DNA of 38,805 nucleotides from Pseudomonadota bacterium (lineage in GTDB: Bacteria > Pseudomonadota > Gammaproteobacteria > Burkholderiales > Burkholderiaceae_D): assembly GCA_021821365.1 (NCBI GenBank), contig JAKACN010000016.1:1-38805 (forward strand). The letters run 5' to 3'. Positions 18,443-27,884 of the stretch are shown piece after piece. The notes under the pieces are model-generated. The model saw nothing but the letters and a program-made list of their open reading frames with translations. It was not told where the DNA came from and searched no databases. The translations under genes were made by a program, and so were the position numbers. How positions within the stretch are numbered: position 1 is the first letter of the stretch; each line of letters starts with the position of its first letter.

Positions 18443-19980
18443 CAATCCGGATCTTCGTGCCGCGCGACGCCACTGCGCTTGCACTCGGTGCGCAGGAGGT
18501 GGCGGAGGCAATCGCAGCGGAGGCGCATCGCCGGCAGATGAATGTGCAGATCGTGCGCAACGGCACGCGCGGCATGCTGTGGCTGGAGCCGCTGGTCGAG
18601 GTGCAGACGCCGGCCGGGCGTATCGGCTTCGGACCGGTGCAAGCCGCCGACGTGGCGTCGCTGTTCGACGCAGGGTTCCATTCCGGGCATGCGGTGCATC
18701 CGCTCGCCGTCGGTCTGGTGGAACGCATCCCCTATTTTCGCAATCAGCAGCGCCTCACCTTCGCGCGTGCCGGCATCACCGATCCGCTGTCGTTGTCGGA
18801 TTATGAATTCCACGGTGGCTATGAAGGCTTGCGCGAGGCGCTCAAGCTGGACAGCGCTGCCATCGTCGATGCGATCGGTGAGTCCGGCCTGCGCGGACGC
18901 GGCGGCGCGGCGTTCCCGGCCGGTATCAAATGGAAGACGGTGCTGGACGCGCCGGCGGCGCAGAAGTACGTGGTCTGCAATGCCGATGAGGGCGATTCCG
19001 GCAGCTTCGCCGACCGCATCCTGATGGAAGCCGACCCGTTCGCGCTGATCGAAGGTATGACGATTGCGGCCATCGCAGTTGGCGCGAGCAAGGGATACAT
19101 CTATGTGCGCAGCGAATATCCGCACGCCATTGACGCGCTCAACGCAGCCATCGACATCGCCCAGGACAAGGGATATCTCGGCGACGACGTGCTGGGCTCG
19201 GGAAAATCTTTCCACCTGCAGGTGCGCAAGGGGGCCGGCGCGTATATCTGCGGCGAGGAAACCGCCTTGCTGGAAAGCCTCGAAGGCAAGCGCGGCATCG
19301 TGCGCGCCAAGCCGCCGCTGCCGGCGCTGCATGGCCTGTTCGGCAAGCCGACCATCGTCAACAATGTGCTGACGCTTGCAAGCGTGCCGGTGATCCTCGC
19401 CAGGGGCGCGGCACATTACCGGGAATTCGGCACCGGACGCTCGCGCGGCACCCTGCCGATCCAGCTTGCCGGCAACATCAAGCGCGGCGGCCTGATCGAA
19501 GTGCCGTTTGGCGTGCGTCTGCGCGACATCCTGTTCGACTATGGCGGTGGCACGGCGTCCGGCCGTCCGATCAAGGCGGTGCAGGTCGGCGGTCCGCTCG
19601 GCGCCTACCTGCCCGAGGCCCATTGGGACATGCCGCTCGACTATGAAACCTTCGCCGGATTCGGTGCAGTGCTCGGCCATGGCAGCATCGTGGTGCATGA
19701 CGACAGCGCGGACATGGCAAAGCTGGCGCGTTACGCGATGGAATTCTGCGCCATCGAGTCCTGCGGCAAATGCACGCCATGTCGCATTGGTTCTACGCGC
19801 GGCGTCGAGGTTATGGACCGGATCATCGCCGGCAAGGACCGGCCGCAGCAAATCCACCTCCTGCGCGATTTGTGCGACACCATGCTGCATGGCTCGCTAT
19901 GCGCCATGGGCGGCATGACGCCCTACCCTGTCCTGTCGGCGCTGCACCATTTTCCGCAGGATTTCGGCCAGGAGAAATGA
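18439..19980 (+). CDS. fdsB: NAD-dependent formate dehydrogenase, beta subunit (NuoF-like, FMN/4Fe-4S)
   Basis: GLRGRGGAAFPAGIKWKTV...YVVCNADEGDSGSFADRILMEADPFALIEGM...GAGAYICGEETALLESLEG...ESCGKCTPCRIGSTRGVEVMD; ATGA overlap with fdsG. Confidence 0.96.
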   Translation: MTIRIFVPRDATALALGAQEVAEAIAAEAHRRQMNVQIVRNGTRGMLWLEPLVEVQTPAGRIGFGPVQAADVASLFDAGFHSGHAVHPLAVGLVERIPYFRNQQRLTFARAGITDPLSLSDYEFHGGYEGLREALKLDSAAIVDAIGESGLRGRGGAAFPAGIKWKTVLDAPAAQKYVVCNADEGDSGSFADRILMEADPFALIEGMTIAAIAVGASKGYIYVRSEYPHAIDALNAAIDIAQDKGYLGDDVLGSGKSFHLQVRKGAGAYICGEETALLESLEGKRGIVRAKPPLPALHGLFGKPTIVNNVLTLASVPVILARGAAHYREFGTGRSRGTLPIQLAGNIKRGGLIEVPFGVRLRDILFDYGGGTASGRPIKAVQVGGPLGAYLPEAHWDMPLDYETFAGFGAVLGHGSIVVHDDSADMAKLARYAMEFCAIESCGKCTPCRIGSTRGVEVMDRIIAGKDRPQQIHLLRDLCDTMLHGSLCAMGGMTPYPVLSALHHFPQDFGQEK

Positions 19981-22835
19981 TGAGGGAAACCATACTGAAG
20001 CGCGATTTCGGCACGCCGGCCCGCGTCTCCAACGAAACCGTCACCCTGGAGATCGACGGTGTCGAAGTGACGGTTCCGGCCGGCACCTCGGTCATGCGCG
20101 CAGCCGCCGAGAGCGGCATCAACATCCCGAAACTCTGCGCTACCGACAGCCTGGAAGCCTTCGGTTCCTGCCGCCTGTGCCTCGTCGAAATCGAGGGACG
20201 CAAGAGTTATCCAGCTTCCTGCACCACGCCGGTCGAGCCGGGCATGAAGGTGCGCACGCAGACGCCAAAACTGCAAGCCTTGCGCAAGGGCGTGATGGAA
20301 CTCTACATCTCCGACCATCCGCTCGACTGCCTCACCTGCCCGGCCAACGGCAACTGCGAGCTGCAGGACATGGCTGGCGTGGTCGGCCTGCGGGAAGTGC
20401 GCTACGGCTTCGATGGTGCCAATCACCTCGACAGCAGGAAAGACGAATCGAATCCGTACTTTACTTTCGATCCGTCGAAGTGCATCGTGTGCAGCCGCTG
20501 CGTGCGCGCTTGCGAGGACATCCAGGGCACGTTCGCGCTGACGATTTCCGGCCGCGGTTTCGAATCGCGGGTGTCGCCCGGGCGCAACCAGCCCTTCATG
20601 GACTCCGAATGCGTATCCTGCGGCGCCTGCGTCGAGGCGTGCCCTACTGCCACGCTGATGGAAAAGACCGTCATCCGGCTTGGACAGGCGGAACACAGTA
20701 TTACCACTACCTGCGCCTACTGCGGTGTCGGCTGTTCGCTGCGCGCCGAGATGAAGGGCAATGAAGTCGTGCGCATGGTGCCGCACAAGGACGGCAAGGC
20801 CAACGAGGGGCATGCCTGCGTGAAGGGGCGTTTTGCGTGGGGCTACGCGACGCACAAGGACCGCATCACGAAGCCGATGATCCGCCGCAAGATCAGCGAT
20901 CCCTGGCAGGAAGTGTCGTGGGACGAGGCGCTCGATTACGCGGCGTCGGAGTTCAGACGCGTCCAGGCGAAATACGGCAGGGATGCGGTCGGCGGCATCG
21001 TCTCCTCGCGCTGCACGAACGAGGAAGACTACCTCATGCAGAAGCTGGTGCGCGCCGCCTTCGGTAACAACAACGTCGACAATTGCGCCCGCGTCTGCCA
21101 TTCGCCGACGGGTTACGGATTGAAGCAGACGCTGGGCGAATCAGCCGGTACGCAGACCTTCAAGTCAGTCGAACAATCGGACGTGATCATGGTGATCGGC
21201 GCCAATCCGACCGATGGCCATCCGGTGTTCGCCTCTCGCCTGAAGCGGCGGCTGCGAGAAGGAGCAAGGCTGATTGTCATCGATCCGCGCCGCATCGACC
21301 TGGTGAAAGCGCCGCACATTGCGGCGGACTACCATCTGCAACTCAAGCCGGGCACGAACGTCGCCGTCATCAGCGCGCTGGCGCATGTGATCGTGACCGA
21401 AGGTCTGCTGACCGAGGCATTCATCGCGCAACGTTGCGAGGAAAAATCCTTCGCACAGTGGAAGGCGTTCGTCGCGCTGCCCGAAAACTCGCCGGAAGCG
21501 ATGGAAGCCGTCACCGGCGTTCCGGCGCGGATGATGCGCGATGCCGGGCGTCTTTATGCGACCGGCGGTAACGCAGCCATCTATTACGGGCTTGGCGTGA
21601 CCGAGCACGCGCAGGGATCGACCATGGTGATGGGCATCGCCAACCTCGCGATGGCGACCGGCAATGTCGGCCGCGAAGGCGTGGGTGTGAACCCGCTGCG
21701 AGGCCAGAATAATGTGCAGGGCTCATGCGACATGGGCTCCTTCCCGCATGAACTGCCGGGCTATCGGCATGTGTCCGACGCGACGGCGCGCATGCAGTTC
21801 GAAGCCGCCTGGGGTGTGGAACTCCAGCCGGAGCCGGGGCTGCGCATTCCGAACATGTTCGACGCCGCGCTGCATGGCAGCTTCAAGGGCCTGTACTGCC
21901 AGGGCGAAGACATCGTGCAGTCGGATCCGAATACTCAGCACGTCGCTGCGGCGCTGGCAGCGATGGAATGCATCGTCGTGCAGGATATCTTCCTGAACGA
22001 GACCGCGAAATATGCACACGTGCTGTTGCCCGGTTCGTCATTCCTTGAAAAGGACGGCACCTTCACGAACGCCGAGCGCCGCATCTCGCGCGTGCGCAAG
22101 GTCATGCCGCCGAAGGCCGGCTATGCCGACTGGGAAGTGACGATGCATCTGGCGAAGCGGCTCGGCTATGACATGCATTACAAGCACCCTTCCGAGATCA
22201 TGGACGAGATCGCCCGGCTGACACCGACTTTCCGTGGCGTCAGTTACGGGAAGCTTGACCGTCTCGGCAGCATCCAGTGGCCGTGCAATGACGATGCGCC
22301 GGGGGGGACACCGATCATGCACAAGGAGCAGTTCGTGCGCGGCAAGGGCCGCTTCATGATCACGAAATATGTAGCGACGGATGAGAAGGTCACGCGCAAG
22401 TATCCGCTGATCCTCACCACCGGCCGCATCCTGTCGCAATACAACGCCGGCGTGCAGACGCGCCGCACGGACAACGTGCGCTGGTATCCGGAGGACCGGC
22501 TAGAGATCCATCCTCATGATGCGCAGGAGCGCGGCATCAAGGACGGCGATTGGGCCGGCGTGCAGAGCCGTGCCGGCGATACGGTCCTGCGTGCGCTGGT
22601 CACCGAACGCGTTCAACCTGGCGTGGTATACAGCACCTTCCATTTCCCCGAATCCGGTGCGAACGTGATCACCACCGACAACTCCGATTGGGCCACCAAC
22701 TGCCCCGAGTACAAGGTGACGGCGGTACAGGTCATGCCGGTGACGCACCCGTCCGCATGGCAGCAGCATTTCTCGGAATTCAGCCGCACGCAACTGGGTC
22801 TTCATCATGCCGCCGCGCCGGCAGGAAGCGAGTGA
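19977..22835 (+). CDS. fdsA: NAD-dependent formate dehydrogenase, alpha (catalytic Mo-bisMGD) subunit
   Basis: Start MMRETILKRDFG; N-terminal 2Fe-2S/4Fe-4S domains; CAYCGVGCSLRAEMKGNEVVRMVP; Cys-type active site NCARVCHSPTGYGLKQTLGESAGTQTF; MopB C-terminal domain. Confidence 0.96.
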   Translation: MMRETILKRDFGTPARVSNETVTLEIDGVEVTVPAGTSVMRAAAESGINIPKLCATDSLEAFGSCRLCLVEIEGRKSYPASCTTPVEPGMKVRTQTPKLQALRKGVMELYISDHPLDCLTCPANGNCELQDMAGVVGLREVRYGFDGANHLDSRKDESNPYFTFDPSKCIVCSRCVRACEDIQGTFALTISGRGFESRVSPGRNQPFMDSECVSCGACVEACPTATLMEKTVIRLGQAEHSITTTCAYCGVGCSLRAEMKGNEVVRMVPHKDGKANEGHACVKGRFAWGYATHKDRITKPMIRRKISDPWQEVSWDEALDYAASEFRRVQAKYGRDAVGGIVSSRCTNEEDYLMQKLVRAAFGNNNVDNCARVCHSPTGYGLKQTLGESAGTQTFKSVEQSDVIMVIGANPTDGHPVFASRLKRRLREGARLIVIDPRRIDLVKAPHIAADYHLQLKPGTNVAVISALAHVIVTEGLLTEAFIAQRCEEKSFAQWKAFVALPENSPEAMEAVTGVPARMMRDAGRLYATGGNAAIYYGLGVTEHAQGSTMVMGIANLAMATGNVGREGVGVNPLRGQNNVQGSCDMGSFPHELPGYRHVSDATARMQFEAAWGVELQPEPGLRIPNMFDAALHGSFKGLYCQGEDIVQSDPNTQHVAAALAAMECIVVQDIFLNETAKYAHVLLPGSSFLEKDGTFTNAERRISRVRKVMPPKAGYADWEVTMHLAKRLGYDMHYKHPSEIMDEIARLTPTFRGVSYGKLDRLGSIQWPCNDDAPGGTPIMHKEQFVRGKGRFMITKYVATDEKVTRKYPLILTTGRILSQYNAGVQTRRTDNVRWYPEDRLEIHPHDAQERGIKDGDWAGVQSRAGDTVLRALVTERVQPGVVYSTFHFPESGANVITTDNSDWATNCPEYKVTAVQVMPVTHPSAWQQHFSEFSRTQLGLHHAAAPAGSE

Positions 22836-22841
22836 CAAGGC

Positions 22842-23660
22842 ATGGACGATCTGGAAACCATCGAACGCCGGTCGGATCGTCGTCCGGTCAAGCGCCTGCG
22901 CGGCGGAACGTGGATGGATGCGCACGACGAGTTGGCCGAGGAAGTGCCGATCGCACTGGAATACAACGGCATTTCGCACGCCGTCATGCTCGCCACACCG
23001 GCTGACCTGGAGGAATTCGCACTGGGATTTTCCCTCAGCGAAGGAGTGATCGCATCGCCGCGGGAGTGCCATGACATGGCAACTTCGCGCGGCGACGCAG
23101 GCATCACATTACATATCACCATCGGCAACGCAGCCTTCGCGCGACTGAAGGAGCGTCGCCGCAACCTGGTCGGGCGCACCGGCTGCGGCCTCTGCGGTAC
23201 GGAAAGCCTGGAACATGTGCTTCGACCGCTTCCGTGCCTTGCGCAACCCCGGCCGCTGTCGCCGGCGGGCATCCGCCGCGCCCTCGCCGGCCTCGACGCC
23301 CTGCAGCCGCTCAACCGCATGACCGGCGGCACGCATGCCGCCGCCTGGTGCGCGCCGGACGGCGAACTGCGGCTCGCCTTCGAAGACGTAGGCCGCCACA
23401 ATGCACTCGATAAGCTGATCGGGGCGATGGCGAAGTCACGCATGGATTTTGCGGACGGTTTTGTGTTGATCACGAGTCGTGCCAGCGTGGAGATGGTGCA
23501 GAAGGCAATCACGGTGGGAATACCGGCGCTGGTGGCGATTTCGGCGCCCACGGCACTGGCTGTACGCGTCGCGCAGGAGCATGGCATGACATTGATTGCC
23601 TTCGCGCGTGGCGGCGATTTCGTGGCTTATGCGAATCGCGGAAACATCGAGGCGGAATAG
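22842..23660 (+). CDS. fdhD: Formate dehydrogenase accessory sulfurtransferase
   Basis: DDELAEEVPIALEYNGISHAVMLATPADLEEFALGFSLSEGVI...RTGCGLCGTESLE...TGGTHAAAWCAPDGELRLAFEDVGRHNALDKLIG: FdhD/FdsC. Confidence 0.96.
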   Translation: MDDLETIERRSDRRPVKRLRGGTWMDAHDELAEEVPIALEYNGISHAVMLATPADLEEFALGFSLSEGVIASPRECHDMATSRGDAGITLHITIGNAAFARLKERRRNLVGRTGCGLCGTESLEHVLRPLPCLAQPRPLSPAGIRRALAGLDALQPLNRMTGGTHAAAWCAPDGELRLAFEDVGRHNALDKLIGAMAKSRMDFADGFVLITSRASVEMVQKAITVGIPALVAISAPTALAVRVAQEHGMTLIAFARGGDFVAYANRGNIEAE

Positions 23661-23664
23661 CAAT

Positions 23665-23898
23665 ATGGATAGTCGAAACCTTGTAAAAATGGCCAACCAG
23701 ATCGGCGACTATTTCGAGGCCTGGCCCGACCGGACGGAAGCGTCGCTGGAGATCGTCAGCCACCTGCGCAGGTTCTGGGCGCCTGCCATGCGCAGCGAGC
23801 TGCTGCGGCATGTGGACGAGCACCATGGCGAAGGTTTGAAGGACATGGTCCTGGCTGCGATCACGCTGCATCGCGACAAGCTGGAAGCACGGGCGTGA
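23665..23898 (+). CDS. fdsD: NAD-dependent formate dehydrogenase, delta subunit
   Basis: MDSRNLVKMANQIGDYFEAWPDRTEASLEIVSHLRRFWAPAMRSELLRHVDEH...: FdsD family small protein ending the operon. Confidence 0.93.
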   Translation: MDSRNLVKMANQIGDYFEAWPDRTEASLEIVSHLRRFWAPAMRSELLRHVDEHHGEGLKDMVLAAITLHRDKLEARA

Positions 23899-23916
23899 AT
23901 TTCCCGCGCGGCAGTA

Positions 23917-25479
23917 TCAGGCTATCGTCCTGCCTCCGCCGCGCGCCACCACGATGCGACGTTTCCCCAGGGCCTTGGCTTCATACATCGCGTCGTCGGC
24001 GCAGTGGAATATCGCCTTGCCGGTGGTCCCGGAATCCGGGAAGCCGGCTACACCGATGCTGGCCGAAATGGTCATCGATACATCGTCGATGACGTAGGGC
24101 GTCGAAAGGCTGTCCACCAGTTTGCGTGCGACGCCGGCGGCATCCTCGATGGCGGCGTCGATCAGCACCAGGGCGAATTCGTCTCCGCCCAGGCGCGCTG
24201 CCAGGTCGGACTCGCGGATACCCGTCTCCAGACGCTCGGCCACCATGCACAGCAGCTTGTCGCCGGTTGCGTGGCCGTGTTCGTCATTGATGTTCTTGAA
24301 GCCGTCGAGATCGATATAAAGCACGGCAAGGCAGGAGCCGTTGCGCTGGCAGAGCGCGAGCTGCTTCTCGACGATCTCGGCGATCAAGGCACGATTCGGC
24401 AGACCCGTGAGCACATCGTGCCTGGCCTGGTGCTGCGCCTCGATCAACATTCCCGATGCTTTTACCAGCGATGCGCCCACTTCATCCGCTTCCTTCAGGT
24501 GAAGAGGCGGCACGACCACCTTCTTTCCCGCGCCGAGCGCCAATGCCGGCACGCGCAAACCGCGCACCGAGCGCGCAATGCGGCCACCGACCCACCATGC
24601 CACCCCGAGGCTGCACGAGAGCAGAATCGCGGCGGCAACGATGAGCCAGGACAGCGTCCGCCGCAGTTCGTGCTCCAGTGTGCTGGTCGGGATATCGATC
24701 GCAATCGTCCAGTTCGATACCGAGGACCGGCTGAATACCGTCACTGCCGGAATCCCTTCGACGGTGAGGCGTTCGAAAGCCCCTTCCCTGGCGCTGGCGA
24801 TCTGCTGGCGCAAAAGAGGCATGCCTTGCTTGCCGACGGCGCGCGCATCGTCGCGGGTGCTGGCAATGATCGTTCCGTTGCCGTCGAAAATGATTCCCCG
24901 CCAGTCCGCCGGAAGGTTTTGGCGGTGCAGGAGCCTGATGAAGCGCTCCGCAAAGATGCCGGAACTGAGAGCGCATGGATCGACGCCTGGGCAATGCACC
25001 GGAACGCCGATCGCGATCGCGGGCCGTCCGAAGATGGGGCCATAGAACAGGTCCGACACCATTGGCTTGCGGGTCATTGCCATGGGCGCCAGGGGCACGG
25101 TGCGCGAACGTACGGGAAGTTTTGTGCCATAGGCCTGGCTGGTATTGATCAGTTGGCCGCCGCGGAGATCGCTGAGCACGATGTTGTCGCCAAACTGGTG
25201 CCGAAGGACGTCCCTTGCCTGGCCATAAAACGCCGCGAGGTCGTTCGATGCCAGGTAAGGCGAAGTGCCGAGCGCATTCAGGGAAGCGGTAATGGTCGCC
25301 AGATCGCCGTCGAGCACGGCCGCCATGGCATGGACCGTCGCGAGGGAATTGCGCGCAAGCTGCTCGCGGGCTCGCTGGTAGTCATGAAAGATCAGCAGTG
25401 CGGCCATGACGACTGCCGGGATCACGCAGCCCATGACAAGAAGCGCAAGCTGCGAGCGAATGGAAGGGCTCTTGCTCAT
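23917..25479 (-). CDS. Diguanylate cyclase with N-terminal TM and Cache-like periplasmic sensor domain
   Basis: GGDEF (RLGGDEFALVLID), DVLTGLPNRALIAEIVEKQL; two TM segments flanking a ~250-aa extracytoplasmic domain. RESD I-site five residues before GGDEF. Confidence 0.92.
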   Translation of the reverse strand: MSKSPSIRSQLALLVMGCVIPAVVMAALLIFHDYQRAREQLARNSLATVHAMAAVLDGDLATITASLNALGTSPYLASNDLAAFYGQARDVLRHQFGDNIVLSDLRGGQLINTSQAYGTKLPVRSRTVPLAPMAMTRKPMVSDLFYGPIFGRPAIAIGVPVHCPGVDPCALSSGIFAERFIRLLHRQNLPADWRGIIFDGNGTIIASTRDDARAVGKQGMPLLRQQIASAREGAFERLTVEGIPAVTVFSRSSVSNWTIAIDIPTSTLEHELRRTLSWLIVAAAILLSCSLGVAWWVGGRIARSVRGLRVPALALGAGKKVVVPPLHLKEADEVGASLVKASGMLIEAQHQARHDVLTGLPNRALIAEIVEKQLALCQRNGSCLAVLYIDLDGFKNINDEHGHATGDKLLCMVAERLETGIRESDLAARLGGDEFALVLIDAAIEDAAGVARKLVDSLSTPYVIDDVSMTISASIGVAGFPDSGTTGKAIFHCADDAMYEAKALGKRRIVVARGGGRTIA

Positions 25480-25602
25480 GTGCATTTGCGGTGGACGTCC
25501 GTGACGAGGGAAAGATCGCACACGCAGCGTCAACCGCTAAAACATCGATTTCCCATTCTACATTACCTTATGGAAATATTTCATTGTTGTCGAACAAATG
25601 CA

Positions 25603-27207
25603 CTACAGCATCCATTCGAAAGGCAGGAGCGATAACAGGAATATGCCCGCGCGCTGCCAGAACCCGGTACCCGGTTCGGTATCGTGGCGGAGCACTTCGC
25701 CGTCCCGCCGTTCGAGCCAGTAGAGGCTGCCATCCTCCGTGAGGCGGACTTCATAGGCGCTGAATGGCACGCGCTGGGTGAAAGCGTCAGCGATCTGGTT
25801 CGCCAGCGCGGGGCTTTCGATGATGAAGCCCAGTTCCGTGTTCAGACGGGCCGAGCGCGGATCGAAATTGAAGGAGCCGATGAAGACCCGGGAGCGGTCG
25901 ACCGCGAATGTTTTCGCATGCAGGCTGGAACCGGACGAACCCGACGACAGGCCGCGTTCGCGCCGGCCTTGCGGCTCCGGCCCGATCCGTTTCAGTTCGA
26001 ACAGGCGGATACCGGCCGCGAGCAGTTCCTTGCGCCGCTTCGCATAGCCGGCATGTACCACGCTGACATCCGTCGCTTCCAGTGCGTTGGTCAGTACGCT
26101 GATTTTCACGCCGCGCCGGGCCATCGCGGCAAACGTCGCGACGCCGCTTGCCGTGGGCACGAAATAGGATGAAACGAGCTCAACCTCGCTCGCCGGTTCT
26201 CCGATCGCCTGTTTGAGCTTGTCCGGAAACTGGTCTTCGCGGGACGCTTTTCCGAGCCCTTTGCCGGGGCTGTCGCTGATGATCTGTGTACGCGCCCATT
26301 CGAAGGGGAGCTTACCCGTGAGCAGGCCGCGTTCGAACGACGATTCGTGCACCGTACGAAGGTACGCCATGGCCTGTGGACTGTTTGAGACGCGCGATGC
26401 GGCAGGTTGCACCTGCGGTCCATGCACCTCACTGGACCGCGGCAGCAGCCGGTCGACGGGATAGGACGAGCCGCTGGCCCAGTAGCGATCGAAATCACGG
26501 GAAACTGCGCCGACGATCGGGCCGACCGCGAGCACGTCGAGGTCGGCGAACAGGACATCATTGGTCGCGTCGAAATAGGCGTCGCCGATGTTGCGTCCGC
26601 CGATGATCGTTGCCTGGTTGTCGGCCGTGAACGACTTGTTGTGCATGCGCCGGTTCAGTCGCGAGAAATCGGTGAGATAGCCGAACCAGCGCATGGAGCG
26701 CTGCACGAAGGGATTGAACAGGCGCACTTCGATGTTGGGATGGGCATCCAGTGCCGCGAGCACCGGATCAAGCCCGGCCGTGTTGTTGTCGTCCAGCAGG
26801 AGCCGCACTCGCACGCCGCGGTCGGCGGCATGGCGCAGGGCGTCGAACAGCAAGGCGCCGGTCATGTCATTGCGCCAGATATAGGACTGTACGTCCAGCG
26901 CGCGCTCCGCTGTCTGCGCCAGCAGCGACCGTGCTGCGAAGGCATCCCGCCCGCTACGCAAGGGGTAAATGCCGGAGGTGCCCGGATGCGCCGCCACCAG
27001 CGGGCCCATGGTGCGGCCGAGCGGCGTCTGCGCGGTATCCGCAATTACCGCCGTCACGCTCCTTCCCTCCAGTGACGGCAGGCTGGCGCACCCCGTGATG
27101 AACCCGGCGCACAGGATGGCGGCGAGCAGGCGGAACGGCCTGTTCCGGCGCGCGGGAGCCGCCTTCGCGGGAGGGCTGTTCTCCGTAGACAGGGCACATG
27201 TGCGCAT
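25603..27207 (-). CDS. Phospholipase D family lipoprotein, ClsC-like cardiolipin synthase candidate
   Basis: Lipobox ITGC; two HKD motifs (MHNKSFTADNQATIIGGRNIGDAYF and LHAKTFAVDRSRVFIGSFNFDPRS). Confidence 0.92.
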   Translation of the reverse strand: MRTCALSTENSPPAKAAPARRNRPFRLLAAILCAGFITGCASLPSLEGRSVTAVIADTAQTPLGRTMGPLVAAHPGTSGIYPLRSGRDAFAARSLLAQTAERALDVQSYIWRNDMTGALLFDALRHAADRGVRVRLLLDDNNTAGLDPVLAALDAHPNIEVRLFNPFVQRSMRWFGYLTDFSRLNRRMHNKSFTADNQATIIGGRNIGDAYFDATNDVLFADLDVLAVGPIVGAVSRDFDRYWASGSSYPVDRLLPRSSEVHGPQVQPAASRVSNSPQAMAYLRTVHESSFERGLLTGKLPFEWARTQIISDSPGKGLGKASREDQFPDKLKQAIGEPASEVELVSSYFVPTASGVATFAAMARRGVKISVLTNALEATDVSVVHAGYAKRRKELLAAGIRLFELKRIGPEPQGRRERGLSSGSSGSSLHAKTFAVDRSRVFIGSFNFDPRSARLNTELGFIIESPALANQIADAFTQRVPFSAYEVRLTEDGSLYWLERRDGEVLRHDTEPGTGFWQRAGIFLLSLLPFEWML

Positions 27208-27381
27208 AGCGGGAGCGAGGCCGTGTTCCTGGTGCAATGGCGGGCAAGGACGCGTGGCGCGACCGTTCGCTCCTCGCCCCTCTTTTCAGCTTATCGCGTT
27301 TCGACAGACGGTCAACCGCGGCCTTGCTGATGAAATTCAAGCTTTCGTCAGGACTGGTGGTCCGGAGCATCTGCCACGGAT

Positions 27382-27403
27382 AGCTTATAATAAGCTTTGC
27401 TTA
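27382..27403. promoter_or_regulatory. Overlapping inverted repeats covering a TATAAT -10 box: probable MarR autoregulatory operator
   Basis: AGCTTA-TAA-TAAGCT (27382-27396) and TAAGC-TTT-GCTTA (27391-27403); TATAAT at 27386-27391, 34 nt before the marR ATG. Confidence 0.65.
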
Positions 27404-27425
27404 CTAATTGGTTGAGAGAAATTAA

Positions 27426-27884
27426 ATGGAGCGTCCCCAAGAAGGCTTCGGCTTCCTCCTTGCCGATCTTTCACGTCTCATGCGCCAGGCCTTCCAGCAG
27501 CGCACCGGCGCCAGCAACCTTACGCTCGCCCAGGCACGGGTGCTGCTCTACGTCGCGCGCCACGAAGGCATTCGCCAGGTCGAACTTGCGGGATTGCTCG
27601 AAGTGCAGCCGATCACGCTCGCGCGCCTGATCGATCACCTGCACGAGGAAGGGCTGGTCGAGCGGCGCAACGATCCGTCCGATCGCCGCGCCTACCACCT
27701 GCATCTTACGCCCGCCGCCACGCCACGACTGCAGGCCCTCCGCGAAGTTGTCGCCGAGGTTCGCGCCGACGCCTTGCGCGGTGTCGATCCGGAAGCCGCC
27801 GCGCTCGTCCTTGCCACCTTGCATACGATGCGCGACAACCTTCTTTCGCTTCCCCGTACCGCTACCGGAGGGACTGAACGATGA
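27426..27884 (+). CDS. MarR-family transcriptional regulator
   Basis: LADLSRLMRQAFQQRTGASNLTLAQARVLLYVARHEGIRQVELAGLLEVQPITLARLIDHLHEEGLVERRNDPSDRRAYHLHLT: MarR wHTH. Confidence 0.96.
   Translation: MERPQEGFGFLLADLSRLMRQAFQQRTGASNLTLAQARVLLYVARHEGIRQVELAGLLEVQPITLARLIDHLHEEGLVERRNDPSDRRAYHLHLTPAATPRLQALREVVAEVRADALRGVDPEAAALVLATLHTMRDNLLSLPRTATGGTER

Noticed and set aside
18409-19890. 493-aa minus-strand ORF
   Set aside because: Antisense to fdsB; no domain signature.
19977-22835. Possible selenocysteine formate dehydrogenase
   Set aside because: No internal in-frame TGA; the active-site position reads Cys in NCARVCHSP.
16376-23898. MocR regulator as controller of the fds operon
   Set aside because: It is same-strand and just upstream of fdsG, but family precedent and the repeat-containing divergent region favour control of gabT-gabD; not excluded experimentally.
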